From contig JBAIAC010000018.1 in assembly GCA_037349315.1 (NCBI GenBank), positions 992,001 to 1,056,000 on the forward strand: a stretch of 64,000 nt of DNA. Direction: 5' to 3'. This DNA comes from Chelydra serpentina. Its lineage: Eukaryota; Chordata; Testudines; Chelydridae. This document shows, one piece after another, positions 32,847-45,854 of this stretch. The translations under genes and the position numbers were made by a program. The notes under the pieces were generated by a model. It saw only the letters and a list, made by a program, of their open reading frames with translations. It made no database searches and was not told where the DNA came from. Within the stretch, counting starts at the first letter, position 1; every line of letters begins with the position of its first letter.

Positions 32847-34409
32847 TCTTATTCTACACTTCCACACAGACTTTTCACGGAGCAGAATAAGGAAGTCCAA
32901 AAGCATGTCATGCAGTCAATTTATAAAGAGAAAATAGCTGTGTTTTACAACCGTGAAGCAGCATATGTTGGAATTTCAAAGAATATGTTGCACATACGTT
33001 TTATTTTTATCTTGAAGTCCTTGTTCATATATTGTCTTCTGCTAGGTTGAAATGTATAGCTACTCATTTTGTACTTGGAAAATGAGTATTATTTTTATTG
33101 ATGTGGTTAGAACTGTATCTGAATGGAGTATTGATAATGTTGATAATGGATGTGTTCAGAGGTGAAATGGGTGGCAAAGTAGATCATAATAGTGCAGTAT
33201 GGTGAAGAAATGTACAATTTTGAATCCTTGACGTTCCAATTGATTTTATTTTAAAAATTAGTACTAATAAAATATAGTTTGGAGAAACAAAAGGTCTTAT
33301 TAGCCAAGTGTTTATTTCCTATGATATAAGATCAAGGGTGCAATACCATTATTTAATCACATGCAGATTTTAGGAAACATTAAGGAGAAACAATTCAACT
33401 AGCTGAATAATTTATTGTTTCTATTGCAAAGATTTTTTTTTAAATTAGAACCATTGCAAAATACATTATGATAATTCAATTAAGTTAAAATGTCTTAGTT
33501 TTTTAATGGAGAGCTTCCCACAGAAGTTACAGCTTCTCCAAGAGTACGAAACCAGTTCATTTTGGGGTGCGGGGGGGGGTACTATTCTTTGCACAACCTG
33601 CAACCAAAGTTAATAACACCCCACAAATGTATGAATGAATGGGTTCTCTTTGCTTAACATAAATAGTCTCGACAGTTTAGAAATGGGCAATATGAGGAAT
33701 TTATTCCTAATGAATAATTTTATTAAGACCAAGTGTTTGCATCATTTACCTAGAGAAAATCAGTAATTTGAGGAGAGCTTAAATTCAATTACTTAAAGAA
33801 TCTACTCAAAGAATGTTCATTTAAAATCTCAGCAGGACTTTTAACCAACTAAACTTGCTTAAAGAGAAATGTAAGATGGGCTATTCAATAAACAGCAAAA
33901 ACGTGCACATGCAGATTAGATCTCTTTGTAACTTGCTTTTTGAACCATAGATCATGGTCTCTCAGCTCAGTTTCTAAGTCCTAAATCCATTGTCTTCCAA
34001 GATGTGCTCCACACGATTGGCTGAATTCCAGGTTTTTCCCCCCATTTTTGAAGAGCTAATTTCCCTTTTCTGATATACCTTTTGTAGATGTCCATCATTT
34101 GGGAAGAGTCTCTTCAAACTGTCTTCTCCCTCCAGGGATGACATCAATTAGCCCACCCCCCTTCCTAAAAGAGAGAGCTGTTAGTATGTTAATTGATTTC
34201 TCACCCTACGTTTGGAATTACCTACAGTTTTTCTTTAAATGCAAATATAGAGTTCATAATATAACACGAGTAATCCTGTTTACACATCAAAGAGAAGATA
34301 CATGCTGAAGTGAATGGTATAAGAACCTAGATAGACAGAATTTGGCCAAAAGTGGACAGTGAAGTGCAGTGTAGCAAACTTGATGTGTAAGCCAAGAAAG
34401 CATCTCATG
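32847..34409. other. Intronic sequence, nothing recognised
   Basis: AT-rich, with a G run at about 33571-33580. Nothing else can be named. Confidence 0.45.
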
Positions 34410-34420
34410 TCATTGAGTAG

Positions 34421-34546
34421 GTTTCAGAGTAGCAGCCATGTTAGTCTGTGTCAGCAAAAAGAACAGGAGTACTTGTGGCACCTTAGAGACTAACAAATTT
34501 ATAAATTTGTTAGTCTCTAAGGTGCCACAAAGTACTCGTATTCATT
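34421..34546. mobile_element. PLE-tail-derived insertion with perfect palindrome
   Basis: The insertion begins 'gtttcagagtagcagccatg' and contains 'ttagtctgtgtcagcaaaaa', a third PLE tail type related to the family-A tail. It is flanked by the 11-bp duplication TCATTGAGTAG at 34410-34420 and 34547-34557. Bases 34473-34501 and 34502-34530 form a perfect 58-bp palindrome with no spacer. The copy therefore consists of a tail joined directly to its own inverse. Confidence 0.8.
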
Positions 34547-34599
34547 TCATTGAGTAGATTACTTTGATTTGCTAGGATCCAGTTATACTCATTAGAGAG

Positions 34600-34830
34600 G
34601 CATTGTTACGTGAGGAATGGGAGTCAGGAATTGATGAGGTTTAATTGCATCTCTGCCACTATCCCACTGTGTGGTCTACGGGAAGTTGCTGACATTCCAA
34701 CTTCCTTGTCAGATAACAAGCGTAACAGCATCTACCTTTCAGAAGGGTGGTATTGCGTTGGTTAACAGTGCTTTGTGAAGTTATAAAGCACTGTACAATT
34801 GCCAGTGATTGTGATTTGACGAGAATTATA
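34600..34830 (+). repeat. MIR/CORE-SINE-like fragment
   Basis: 'gcatctctgccactatccc' followed by 'actgtgtggtctacgggaag', then 'cagcatctacctttcag' and 'gctttgtgaagttataaagc' follow CORE-SINE order. Decayed. Confidence 0.5.
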
Positions 34831-37800
34831 ATGGTAACTGTAGAATTTTCTTCCTTTTCAACTCATTTTCTTGGGTGGACTTGGACTCTAGTGTAAGACA
34901 TTTCCCTACACTCAATAAGTGGGATCTGTATGGACAACAGAATGAATTTGTTTAGGCAGAATCTGTCTGGAGGAAGAAATAAAATCCACCAAGTCAATGA
35001 TGCCATGATCTGTAATGACAGTCAATGATGCCATGTGTGTAATGTTTCATGTTCCAGTAAAATTTTTCATGCTTAAAGCTCTTCAGCAAGTACCCGATTC
35101 AGGCTTTCTGCTGCTTAGGAGTGTTTTCAAGATTTTCTATTTTGTTCGAGCTACTTATATGCATCATTCCACACAGCATAGCCATCCAGGTTGCAGAAGT
35201 TAGCTGATAACTCTTCAGATCTTTATGGTTATATCTCTCTATAGGTATTTACAAAGTCCTTGCCATGCTGTGTAAGCAGTATATAAAGTTCAAAAACACG
35301 GTGGTTGCTACCTGCGGGGCAGGCAAGTCAGTTCTCAGACTTCTCTTGGTTTTCTTCTGCCTTCCATCCCTAATTTTAGGCACACTGACAGTCTTCCATC
35401 CTGCTGTAGGTTCAGTAGTGGATCACTACCTTTGACCATACTATTGCATTTTCTTCCATTCTGACTCCTTGGGTGATGCTGCCAAAATTGTGAACTGGTA
35501 TTTGTCAAAAAAAAAAAAAAAATAGTTGCAAATTGAAGACTAGTGTCAGTCCAGACCTTCAAGGTAAAGATGAGTCTGTTATCAAACCAATGTGGTGACC
35601 TTATAATTTTCTTATACATATCTGTTATCATCCCAGTGGCATTATGTAAGGATTATCTCTTGCCATGTTTGCAGCAGTGATTGCAGGTACAACCCTTTTA
35701 ATGATGAGTATTAATTTGCATTCAAATGATTGTAGTCTGGTTCATATTTGAAACAAAATACATGTATAAGCTCCCCAGACTGATTACCTGACAAATACTT
35801 GGGGGATTTCTTATTTCTACTGGTTGGATAGTTGAGGAAAATTATCAAATTAACGTTATCTGGACTTTTTAAGGTTCTACCTTAGTATGTCACATCATAG
35901 TTCTGAAAGATCTAATCATCTATCTATCTATCTATATATCTAATCATATCTATATCTATATCTATATATATATATGGAGGTACTAGCTCTGTGACAAATA
36001 GCAGAGCCATGCAGTAAATTGTATTTATTATGCAACTTTGGCCACCTCACCTGTAACTGCTTCAAACCCCTTTTTCTTGTTCAGTAGCTACATTGAAAAG
36101 TAGTCATGTGGTATCCTAAAGAAAGATTAAAGGGTACTTTGTCCCATATAAAATTACAGGAAAAGAGACATCTCATATGTTGGGAGTATTGAAAAGCACT
36201 TATTTTCCTGTCCTTGTTTCTTCAGTTCTCAACAAAACAATGCTGACTAATCATTGATGAATTACCATTTGTACAGTATGTGTTGCTTATATGAACAAAG
36301 GCAGATTTTCTACTCTGCAGTGAAACCCCAAATCGTTCTTAAAGTCTTCTCGGGGACTTTGTCAATATGAGTTTTTTTCTTAAAGTTCTTACTGGTGAAT
36401 AGCTTTGTATTTCACAAATCCCGACAGACAAGCTTTCTCCCTGTCGGTCGTTGTAGATATTAGAATTTATGGGGCTGTGCTTTAAGCAGCTCTGTTTCTT
36501 TTTATCAATTGCTGAGCAATTGGAATGTAGTTTGGAAAGGAATGTGGTATCAATTACTGTATTTTAGTTCTATTAGCGCTCCCGTTAAGCCCCTGGGAAT
36601 TGAGGGTACCTAGCATCTCACAGGATTAGGCACCTCAGTGTGCGAGGGCCAGTTTTCTCAAAAGAGAGATGGCAAGTTTTGGGTTTTTTTGTTTTTAAAA
36701 GCATAGCATTTCAGTAAGAGCTGTAATGTAGTTGGATGCTGTCATCTTAAACAAGCAACTAGTGAGTCAGATGAAGGAGTTTACTTCTAAGTGACTTTGG
36801 AAAGAGTAACTTTCATTCCTATTCCTTCTCACATCCCTACACAGTAGGGAGCTGCCTGGTTATGTGAGGTTTCATATTACTTTCAGATCATTCAAACATC
36901 CTAACAGGAGCATCCAGCACTCAAGTGCATCATGTAGATTTGTGAAATTTCCTTGAGTACCGTGAGGCCAGATATCAGCGATTTAAAGAGGGATGTAGCA
37001 TTTGGGTGGGAGGAGAGGTGTTGGGGTTTTTATACTATGACCAGATGAATAAAAAAGCTTGTCATGCACTTGTTTCTTTCAGTGGGATGCCTCTGTGTAC
37101 TTCGGGGATTGTATTTTTAATACCTCTCACCAAAGTTAGCAAGGCATGTGGAGAAACCAGAAACATCTGGGTGCACTGGACAGAAGACAAATACAAGTGT
37201 CAATATCTGAGACATAAAATGCTGTTGAGAGCAGATTTAAATAAATGAAGATTCTTTTAAACTATTGTTTTTATCTCAAAAATATCTCAGTGGTGTCTAA
37301 ATTGTGAACTTGGATACCTACATTGGGGAGTTAGACACCTAATTTATTTTTTGATCTCGGTCATAATCTCTCTCTCTTGGTTCCCTATCTGTTCCGAAAT
37401 GCTCATATACTGTGATTCCGAGTGCCATAAAATGACTTATAAATGAATGACTTTTAGTAACTATATTGCAAATAAGACATCTGATATCTATCATCTTATT
37501 TGAGGAATGTTTTATTATCTACTTTTACTGTAATTGTATGAGTGATGTTTGCCTTTAAACAAAACAAAAACCCCAACACATGAAAACAAACAAACAAAAC
37601 TAATATACATTTGACAGTGATAAAATGAAATGCTTTACCCATAGTTTGATTTCTTGATGCATGCTGAACAAAAAACCCCAGGGATTCTGGTTTGAGGCTT
37701 CTGAATTTACAAATATCAGGAGCTCTGATCATCAGCTCTGTAAATAGGCATAGGTCCACTGAATGAGTCTGGCCCAACGTCTCCACCACTCAGAGACATC

Positions 37801-37863
37801 ATTAATTTTTGGCAGATACACAGAATTACTTTCATATTGGGTAATGTAGCAATATACAAATGA
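34831..37863. other. Intronic sequence with one microsatellite
   Basis: AT-rich and non-coding, with an A run at 35507-35521 and a TCTA/TATATC microsatellite at 35918-35976. No exon or transposon terminus was recognised. Confidence 0.45.
35918..35976. repeat. TCTA/TATC microsatellite
   Basis: ATCT units passing into ATATCT and then AT units. Confidence 0.85.
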
Positions 37864-38735
37864 GGGCTGTGAAATTATTTAAAAAAATAAATGTGATCAC
37901 AATATTTTTTTTAAAATATCACAAGTAATCACAGTTTTAATCCCACTGTTAAGCAAAAATAGAATACCACTTTAAATTTATTATAAATATTTTTGGATGT
38001 TTTTCTGTTTTCAAGTACATTGATTTCAGTTATAACACAGACTAAAAAAGTGTAGTGCTCACTTTATATTATTATTTTTTATTACAAATATTTGTACTCT
38101 AAAAAAGATAAAAGAAATAATATTTTTCAATTCACCTCATAAAAGTACTGTAGTGTGATCTCTTTATAGTGAAAGTGCAATTTCACTAGTGTAGTGTAGA
38201 TTTTTTTGGTTACATAACTGCACTCAAAAACAAAACAATGTAAAACTTCAGAGCCCACAAGTCCATTCAGTCCTACTGCTTGTTCAGTCAATCGCTGAGA
38301 TAAACAAGTTTGTTTACGTTTACGGGAGATAATGCTGCCTGCTTCTTATTTACAGTGGCACCTCAAAGTGAGAATAGGCACTCACATGGCACTGTTGTAG
38401 CTAGCATTGCAAGGTATTTACATGCCACATATGATAAACATTGTATGCCCCTTCATGCTTTCACTTGTGGATCGTTTTTTACAGTGCAAATATTTGTAAT
38501 AAAAAATAATAATATAAAGTGAGTACTCTACACTTTTATTCTGTGTTGTAATTGAAGTCAATATATTTAAAAATGTAGAAAAACACCTAAAATATTTATA
38601 ATGTATTTAAAGTGGTATTCTATTATTGTTTAACTGCAGTTAAAACTGCGATTAATCGCTATTAATTTTTGTAATCGAGTTAATTTGTTTTGAGTTAATC
38701 ACTTGAGTTAACTGTGAATAATTTATAGCCCTAAT
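37864..38735. mobile_element. DNA element with long inverted arms
   Basis: Ends AGGGCTGTGAAATTATT and the complement of AGGGCTATAAATTATT. Inverted similarity extends more than 200 bp into each side. For example, 'tttcagttataacacagac' at the left matches the inverse of 'ctgtgttgtaattgaagtc' at the right, and 'aatcacagttttaatccc' matches 'ttaaaactgcgattaatcg'. The centre (38.15-38.45 kb) is single-copy within the element. It belongs to a family common in sauropsids. The superfamily is uncertain, and no transposase frame remains. Confidence 0.68.
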
Positions 38736-38984
38736 ACAAACCATATTTAGCTCACAGCAGTTGTTGCCATCTTTGTTTTCCATATAACTTCTATTGTAAA
38801 ACTAATGTTACTTTTTCTTAGTGTAGTAATATCTCCTTATATTTATTCAGAGCCTTTCAACCTTAAGGATTTCAATTCATTTTACAAGCACTGTATATTG
38901 TATTTTGTAATTATATTGTATTCCTCTTTACTTCCAACTTGAAAAACAAACACAAGGAAAAAAATGGAAATACCAAAATTGTGC

Positions 38985-40080
38985 TTCACTGACTACTCCA
39001 AAAGACTTTATATCATTTGACATGATCATCTTTGGAGGATACTAGCAGATATGTGGATTCTAAATCACCATGCTGAACTCACTAAAGTCTCTACCACCAA
39101 CGACAGTATGCAACAATGAATGGTTTTCCACTGGGCAAGGTGTGAGACAAGAATGTATCTTGTCCCTAAGGCTTTTTAACTTGTATGCAGAATTTATTAT
39201 GAGACAAGTCTCAGAAGATTTTGACGAAGCAGAAGGAGACGGGATTTCCATTGGTGGACAACTTTAATTGACCTTGGATATGTTGATGATATGACATTCT
39301 TTGCCGCAACCACCAACACAATGCAACAAATGTTGGAGTCTTTAAAAACTATTAGTGAGGAATATGGACTATTCCTGAAAGCTACAAAAACAAAATGCAT
39401 GTATCCTGACACAGCTACAATCATACTAATTGTCCCGTCCCCTGTGCATGGTAATACTTTGGTCTAATTTCAGTTGTTGGGTTTGTTGAGTAGTTGCTGG
39501 GTAGTGTTAGTGTCCTTTGATATGCAGGTGGTCAGACTAGATGATTTGATGGTCCTTTCTGACCTTAAACTCCATAACTCTGTCTATGACTAACAAAAGC
39601 AAAATGGCATCAATATTAAGGGACAAACTGTAGATGTAATAGATATATATAGATAATTTAATCCCATATAATATTCAACCAAGGAGGCTGTTCCAAAGAA
39701 ATCAGAAGATGACTAAGGATGGCTCACTTAGCTATGGCCTCCCTTAAGAAAGTGTGGAAAAACCCTGGCATCTTGAAATATATGAAGATATGACTGGTGA
39801 ACAGCCTAATTTTTTTACATAACTATTTATGGATGTGAATCATGGGACATTAATGCTGCTGACAAAAAGAAAACTGAAGTTTTTGAAATGTAGTGCTGTT
39901 GAAGACGCTTGCGTGCCTCCTGGACAGAAAGAAAGATGAATGCCTGTGTTAGAAATATTGGAGAGACGCAGACCCTCATGTCGGAAATCAACAGACGCAA
40001 ACTTTATACTTTGGTCATGGTTGGGGTAGAAATGGAATAACTCTGAGAAAGTTACCATAGAAGGAATGGTGGAGGATCAG
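38985..40080 (+). pseudogene. RTE/BovB-like LINE relic
   Basis: Frame-shifting translation recovers the order of a LINE reverse transcriptase. 'GVRQECILSLRLFNLYAEFI' (near 39136) is the GVRQGCILSPxLFN block. A 'YVDDMT'-like catalytic box follows at about 39280. Farther on come 'KKVWKNPGI' (near 39745) and a C-terminal block, 'YGCESWDINAADKKK' then 'CCRRLLRASWTERKMN' (near 39825-39935), like the C-terminal block of RTE-clade elements. Stops are frequent. A CR1 tail is inserted at about 39430-39595. The clade call is from motif wording, with other APE-type LINEs possible. Confidence 0.6.
39430..39595 (+). mobile_element. CR1 3' end inserted in the LINE relic
   Basis: 'ggtggtcagactagatgatt' and 'ggtcctttctgaccttaaac' followed by 'tctgtctatgac' is the 3' end of a CR1 LINE in plus orientation. 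It separates the catalytic part of the RTE-like relic from its C-terminal part. Confidence 0.65.
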
Positions 40081-41365
40081 CATAGCAGGGGATGACCAGC
40101 ATTGCTTAATTTGTGCAATATCTTGGTAGTTCATAGCCCCCTGGCATTACTGGGCTTGCTGCATGAATGGAATGTTATGAATGGAAAAACATTGCTTGAG
40201 TCCTGGCACCTAATTGTGTAAGTTCCACCACCTCTTCCATTACAAATTAAGTACTGATGACCAGCAAGGAGATGGCTGGATGGTGTGTGGCAGGTCACTA
40301 GAAGGTCAGCTGCTGAGTGCTTAAAATTAGTAATGGATTGTGAAGGAATCTGAAAATTGTGTTATGATGTCACTGATATTCAGACGTGAGTAAGTGGATT
40401 TGCTTACTTACGGTAAATCCTGTGGGAAAGGGAACACTGTAATATTGATGAGTAATAATAACATTAACAACACTTTACCTGTGGGATAGGAAATGAAGAC
40501 ATTTGTTCATTTGAAACTAGAGAGAATTTGTGTAGAGAGAGACACTGTAATAAGCAAATTTGGCCACAATACGCAGATGAAAAGCATCATGGGATCTTTA
40601 ACAGTCATGAGTAGAGCTGGGCAATTTTTATTTTTTGGCAAATAGTAAATTCACCAAAAATATCTGAAACTTCATATTACATGCAGTCATGTCAGTTGCC
40701 ATGGAAATTGTACTATACTCTTTCTTACGATGCTCCAAACACTTTTTATTGTTCAGCAAGAGTTACCAAAATGGGATGTTTCTGTGCACAATCAACCTGG
40801 TGAGTTGATCATCTTAATGTAGCATTCACTTTGAGGAGGTCATGTCTTACTGACTATATCATGGGCTTCAAACAAGAAAACCCAAGTTGACAGTTCCTAT
40901 TATAGCTTTTCAGAGCCTTAGGCTGAAGAAGTGGATGTGCAGTTTAGCTGTTTGTTTACAGTATAAAGCAATTATTCCTAAATTTCACTGATCACCATAG
41001 TAACCTGCATTCACCATATGAAATCATATGAAGTCACTTAGCCAGAAGAAATAAGTATTGTCAATTATTGATTTATGAATGGAACACAATTGTATTTAGA
41101 AAGGTGAAGCATTTTTGTAAGACAAGTATTTCTTCATGTATTGTAGTTTTATATCACTATCAATAATTTGTGCCTGTCATTTATGGGATCTATATTAGGT
41201 TCTCTGTTCTGATTTTTTTTCTCATTTCCATGACTCCTTTACACCTTAGATATTTTCTTGGTTGTGTGCACATTTTCATTTTAGAGTATTTGGAATTATA
41301 TCCTTATTACAATACCTATTTGGCCACATGTTCTTGTGAGCTCACATTTACTGGTATAATGTCTC
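40081..41365. other. Intronic sequence, nothing recognised
   Basis: AT-rich and non-coding. Confidence 0.45.
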
Positions 41366-42840
41366 TTTGGTGGTTCTTCCAGCGATTGTCCACATGGATA
41401 TCACTCTTGATGCACATGCACCTCATGAGTGCAAGTTTGGATTTTGGGGCCAGCAATGTTCACTGGGGCTGTGCCTGTGCCCTAGGTGTACTTATGCCCT
41501 CCCACCAAGATCAGGAAAAACTGAGTGGGTCCAATCTTACCTTCCTTTCTTTTTCCCGCATGTGGCAGTGAGATGGGACCTCTGCAGAGTCGTCCTGCTC
41601 CTCTATGCTGTGCTAGAGTTAGTTAGAACTTACTTACTTAGTTCATATAGATAATTGCACATTGGTAACATACATTTTCAACAAGGCTCGACACCCTCTA
41701 CAAGGGTACTAGCATCAGGCAGAAGCTAAATCCTCAGGATTTAAGATTTCCCTCATGAAATGTCTGAGTGCCTATGATCCTATGTCTACTCTCCCTTGAA
41801 AAGGGCAACAGCCCAGAACAATGTTCAGTTTTTTGTTCTTTTTCTGAGACCAATCAGAGTGAAAGAAGCCAGCTTGAAGCTGTTCCTCCTAGAGAAATCA
41901 ATGCAAGCCGCCTCAGACACCAAAAGAGAGGCTACAGCCTATCTCAACCATCTGGTCAGTTTCTCTCATTAGTGCCCAGGGGTCCTGAGGTTCCACCCCA
42001 GTGCTCTTGGGTCACATCTGCTGAAAGGTTCCATTGTTTTGCCTTTACCTCCATGTCAATGTCCTCTGACAGGCAGAAAGTAGCACTGCTTCAGAGATGA
42101 GCCAAGGAGGAGGTCACCATCCTCGGCACCTGGTAAATTGAGAAATGAATTATCAGACTCATCTCAAACTGAAAAGCATAAGAGCCAAAAACCTGAGAAG
42201 AGTCCCCTTCTGGTGCCTGGGTACTCACTCTGAAGACAGCACATACGGTACCCATTAAATTGGCAGATGGTGCTGCCCTCAGTACTGACCCATGGTCACT
42301 GATCCTGGCACTGAGTGCCTTGGTACCCAGAGCCTCAGCACTGAATGCCCTGGTACCTTCTTCCTTGGTATTGACTACCTCTGCAATACCCATTTCTTTG
42401 GTACAGACTGCCTTGGTGCCTGAACTATACAGTGTGCTGAGAGACCTATCTGTGACCCTTTTGTTGGTGTCACCTCTGCTCGAAGGACCGAGGGTGGTGA
42501 TATCCAACCCACTAGAGTTGGACTCACCAGTAGTACGTCAGATTAAGGAGGTGTCCTCAATATTCATAACTCCTACGCACAGGCAGGGCACATCCAAGAG
42601 AACAGCCTCTCCCTTGGCGGATTTATACTCCTTCTCCATCTCTTCTCTTGGGTGTTGTAGGGATTTACCTCCCAGCTTCCCCTGCCGGACAATGGGCGTC
42701 AGGGAGGGATTCTAAAGATGAGTCCACAAAGGGTAGCAGAAAGAGACCTGGAGCTCATAGGGATCATCCTTCCTGGGATGTCTTCTTCACCTCAATACAC
42801 CTACCCTTATCAGCCAGGAAGTGTTTCCATTGACCTCAAA
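41366..42840 (+). mobile_element. Unassigned retroelement-like repeat
   Basis: Begins with 'ggtggttcttccagcgattg', related to the terminal wording of the inverted-repeat element at 56343-56648. The interior is GC-richer than its surroundings and includes a 151-codon open frame (42260-42715) made of loosely repeated 'ggtacc...ctgcc' phrases. The frame gives Ala/Leu/Ser/Val-rich protein with no domain that I recognise. It could be the decayed 5' part of a DIRS-like or gypsy-like element; that is a guess. Confidence 0.32.
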
Positions 42841-42991
42841 TGACTTTGACTCAAGCCCAAATAAGCCACCTTTCCTGAATAGCCCTGATTTTTCATTGTC
42901 TATTGTCTATGCGCTTGATTAACCAAACTGTTGTCTGTTTGGTTAATCAAACCAAATACTGATGAGAAATCAAGGACCTAATGCTGTAATC

Positions 42992-43387
42992 CAGTGTCTC
43001 TCAATCTTTCCAGACTACTGTACCCCTTTCAGGAGTCTGATTTGTCTTGCATATCCCAAGTTTTACCTCACTTAAAAAGTACTTGTTTATAAAATCAGAC
43101 ATTAAAATACAAGTGTCACAGCACACTATTACTGAAAAATCTGCTTACTTTTTCATTTTTACCATATAATTATGAAATAAATCAACTGGAATATAAATAT
43201 TTTATTTACATTTCAGTGTATAGAGCAATATAAACAAGTCATTGTCTATATTAAATTTTTAGTTTGTATTGACTTTACTAGGGCTGTTTATGTAGCCTGT
43301 TGTAAAATATCTAGATGAGTTGATGTACCCCCTGGATGACCTCTGCATATGGCCGGGGTTATATGTACCCCTGTGTGAGAACCACTG
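42992..43387. mobile_element. hAT-type MITE with perfect 8-bp TSD
   Basis: Left end CAGTGTCTCTCAATC and right end the complement of CAGTGGTTCTCACACAGG, the typical hAT/Charlie terminus. Flanked by CTGTAATC at 42984-42991 and 43388-43395. The 396-bp interior is AT-rich and non-coding. Confidence 0.85.
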
Positions 43388-43733
43388 CTGTAATCAATCT
43401 CTAACTGATCTAAATGGGAGCTCTATGAAGGAACTGTTCTAGAATCAAGCTAATGATCAAATCCTTGGGTCCAGAGGCCACTCCCTCTTGTTTCTGCATG
43501 TAGCACTTAGTCATTAAGCTAAAAGTGAGCTGGAAAGTTGTTCCAGTGATTCTTTTTTGCTGTTAGTTTTAATGGATGATAGGCTTGAACTAAAAAAAAA
43601 GTTACTAACGAAGGTTAGCTTTGAAGATAACCTCCTAAAATGAGCTAATGCAATGCTCAATCTCCAAATATGCTTAAATAAATTGTAGAACAAATTTTGC
43701 TAAGTTCATTCCAAAGAACCCCAGGGAAATAAG

Positions 43734-43864
43734 TATCAGAGGGGTAGCCGTGTTAGTCTGGATCTGTAGAGGTGACAAAGGGTCCTGTGGCACCTTATAG
43801 ACTAACAGAGGTATTGAAGCATAAGCTTTCATGGGTGAATACCCACTTCTTCGGATGCAAAACT
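43734..43864 (-). mobile_element. Short PLE family-A tail insertion
   Basis: About 125 bp of PLE tail on minus, from 'tatcagaggggtagccgtg' to 'cccacttcttcggatgc', flanked by the 11-bp duplication AGGGAAATAAG at 43723-43733 and 43865-43875. Six extra bases (AAAACT) lie between the tail end and the right duplication. The internal end GGATGC is the same as in the copy at 63482-63609. A hammerhead-like motif with core CCGAAGA is at 43817-43854; stem II keeps pairing through a G-U at its base. Confidence 0.85.
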
Positions 43865-43875
43865 AGGGAAATAAG

Positions 43876-45854
43876 GTGTAAGTGAGTGAAGAATTTGGCA
43901 CAATGTCTCTGAGTAGTGTAAACTATCTTTAATGACCATTCTAGGTGGCTAACTCTAAAGCCTAAAGCTAAGAATCTAAAGACCAACATTCACCTTTTTC
44001 ATGGATGATCATTTTAGCAAAAACATTCAGTTTATCCGCTATTGTTGGATAACACAGAAATTACTGATGGAAAAGGTCTTATTAGCTCAGCTAGTCCATC
44101 TCCCTGTCAATGCAGGATTGTTTCCTTCTATGTATTCCTGTCTGTAGTGTAGCTTTAGTTACGCCAGTGATGAGGTTGCTGCCAATTGCCTTGGGAGATA
44201 GTTACACATTCCAATTTCTCGGTATTTTAAAGCCTATGTCATCCTTAATTTCATCTTACCTGTTTTTGTGATGGACAGTGGTTTATTGGGTGAGGGACAA
44301 GTAAAGGGAAAAGCAGGCACTAGGATGAGGGCATCAAGTGGAGCAAGTGTAGAGTTCCATCATTTTGTCCCCCACCCATCTCAGCCTCTGCTTCTTAATC
44401 ATCCCCCTCTTTCTTCTGATTTCCTGTAAGTGACTAGCTCTTATTTATATACATGGAGGACATTGGTCTAAATTAGATAGCTTATAAATGGGATGCACCG
44501 ATTTGAGGTACAGTGACATCTCATTTTTGAAAGTAACTTTTATATGAACATCAACTCTTTTGGGGACAATGATACATGAAACTACAATGTTACTAATGAA
44601 TTGACAGTTTAAGCATCTTTTTTTTCATAGAGCTTTAGCTCAGTATTCAATACTTAACACGTGCAGGGCTATAAAAATGAGAGCAATTGCCACATCACAT
44701 TTTTCTTATCTAACCTTTGAAATACAGCACAATTTCTTCAAATGAGATTATGGTAAGAAAAATGGCTAAGTAAATAAAAGCACCTTCTTATTCAGCAGGT
44801 CAGCACCTTTTGGGTATTCTGGGACATACCTGCTTGCTTTTCTAACAAAACTAAATATTTACAATTTTTTACTCCCGTTAGCATGGCAGAGCCAATACAG
44901 AAACAGCTCACTTCCTCTCAGTTGCATTTGGTCTTATTCTTAATCAACATATTTTTTTAAACCAGTGAATTGTGACCTGAAAAGAAAAGACTGAAAAAGC
45001 AAGCAAGCAACCAAATCAGATCTCAGGTTAAATTGTTAAAGGTGGTTATTAGAAAAAAGAAAATCCACACTTTTACTTGTAAATTGAACACATTTTATAT
45101 GGAGTCTTGGAAAGACAATAAACATGGGACCTCACAAGGCTGTTTTTTAAACAGTCATTCTGAGAATTGTGCTGTCAATAAACACATACATAAGTGTCCC
45201 ATACAGTGTGATGTTCTTGTATTATACTACTCAGTCTTTTCAAAGAGCTCCCCTTGATGGGGAATGGTTATAGGCTGATGTATCACTTGCAGAATTCATA
45301 CATTTTGAGCATTTTAAAACCTGCAGCGAACCTCTACACTTACATATATTGCCCTGAGCACCTGTGGAAAATCAAGCCACTTATTAGGCACCTAACTTTA
45401 GACACCTCACAGTTTGAATAGTTTGACTTTAGTTCTTAATGGTCGTGTTACTCTTGCTGTATATCCTTTTAGCCATGATTGGCCTAACTTTTTTTCTTCT
45501 GACTCTTAGTATGATTAATTGAAGTAAGTTACTGTGTGTATGCCAGGTAGTTTATGAAAACTCTTAACATGGAAAATAATAAAACTGTACTTACTTGACA
45601 ACTGAAGAACGGGAGAGATGTTTGAACAGGTGCTTCTGCCTATTACTCTCAGAAAGTTAATGGAATTCCCAATAATTCCAGGCTGGCAGATCATAGATGC
45701 AGAAATATGACCCATACAGAGCTCATTGCGGAGATCAGGGGCTTATTAGTTTAAATTAAACATCTGTGCTAGCATAAATGGGGTAGTAAATTCAACCACT
45801 TATCATCCACAACAGAAGGTGTCTGTTAATGTGCTTTTGGTGACTTACTTAAAT
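43876..45854. other. Intronic sequence with a possible CR1 trace
   Basis: Mostly unrecognised. Around 44.06-44.28 kb, 'tagctcagctagtccatctc' and 'ctgtcaatgcaggattg' resemble a decayed CR1-type 3' region on minus. Near 45.34-45.41 kb old 'ttaggcacctaac' repeat wording recurs. Confidence 0.35.

Noticed and set aside
34473..34530. CRISPR-like or phage attachment palindrome
   Set aside because: The DNA is vertebrate, and the palindrome is explained as a PLE tail joined to its inverse within an 11-bp TSD.
42260..42715. 151-codon open frame, Ala/Leu/Ser/Val-rich
   Set aside because: Built from loosely repeated GGTACC phrases within a dispersed repeat. No signal, domain or splice context supports a host gene.
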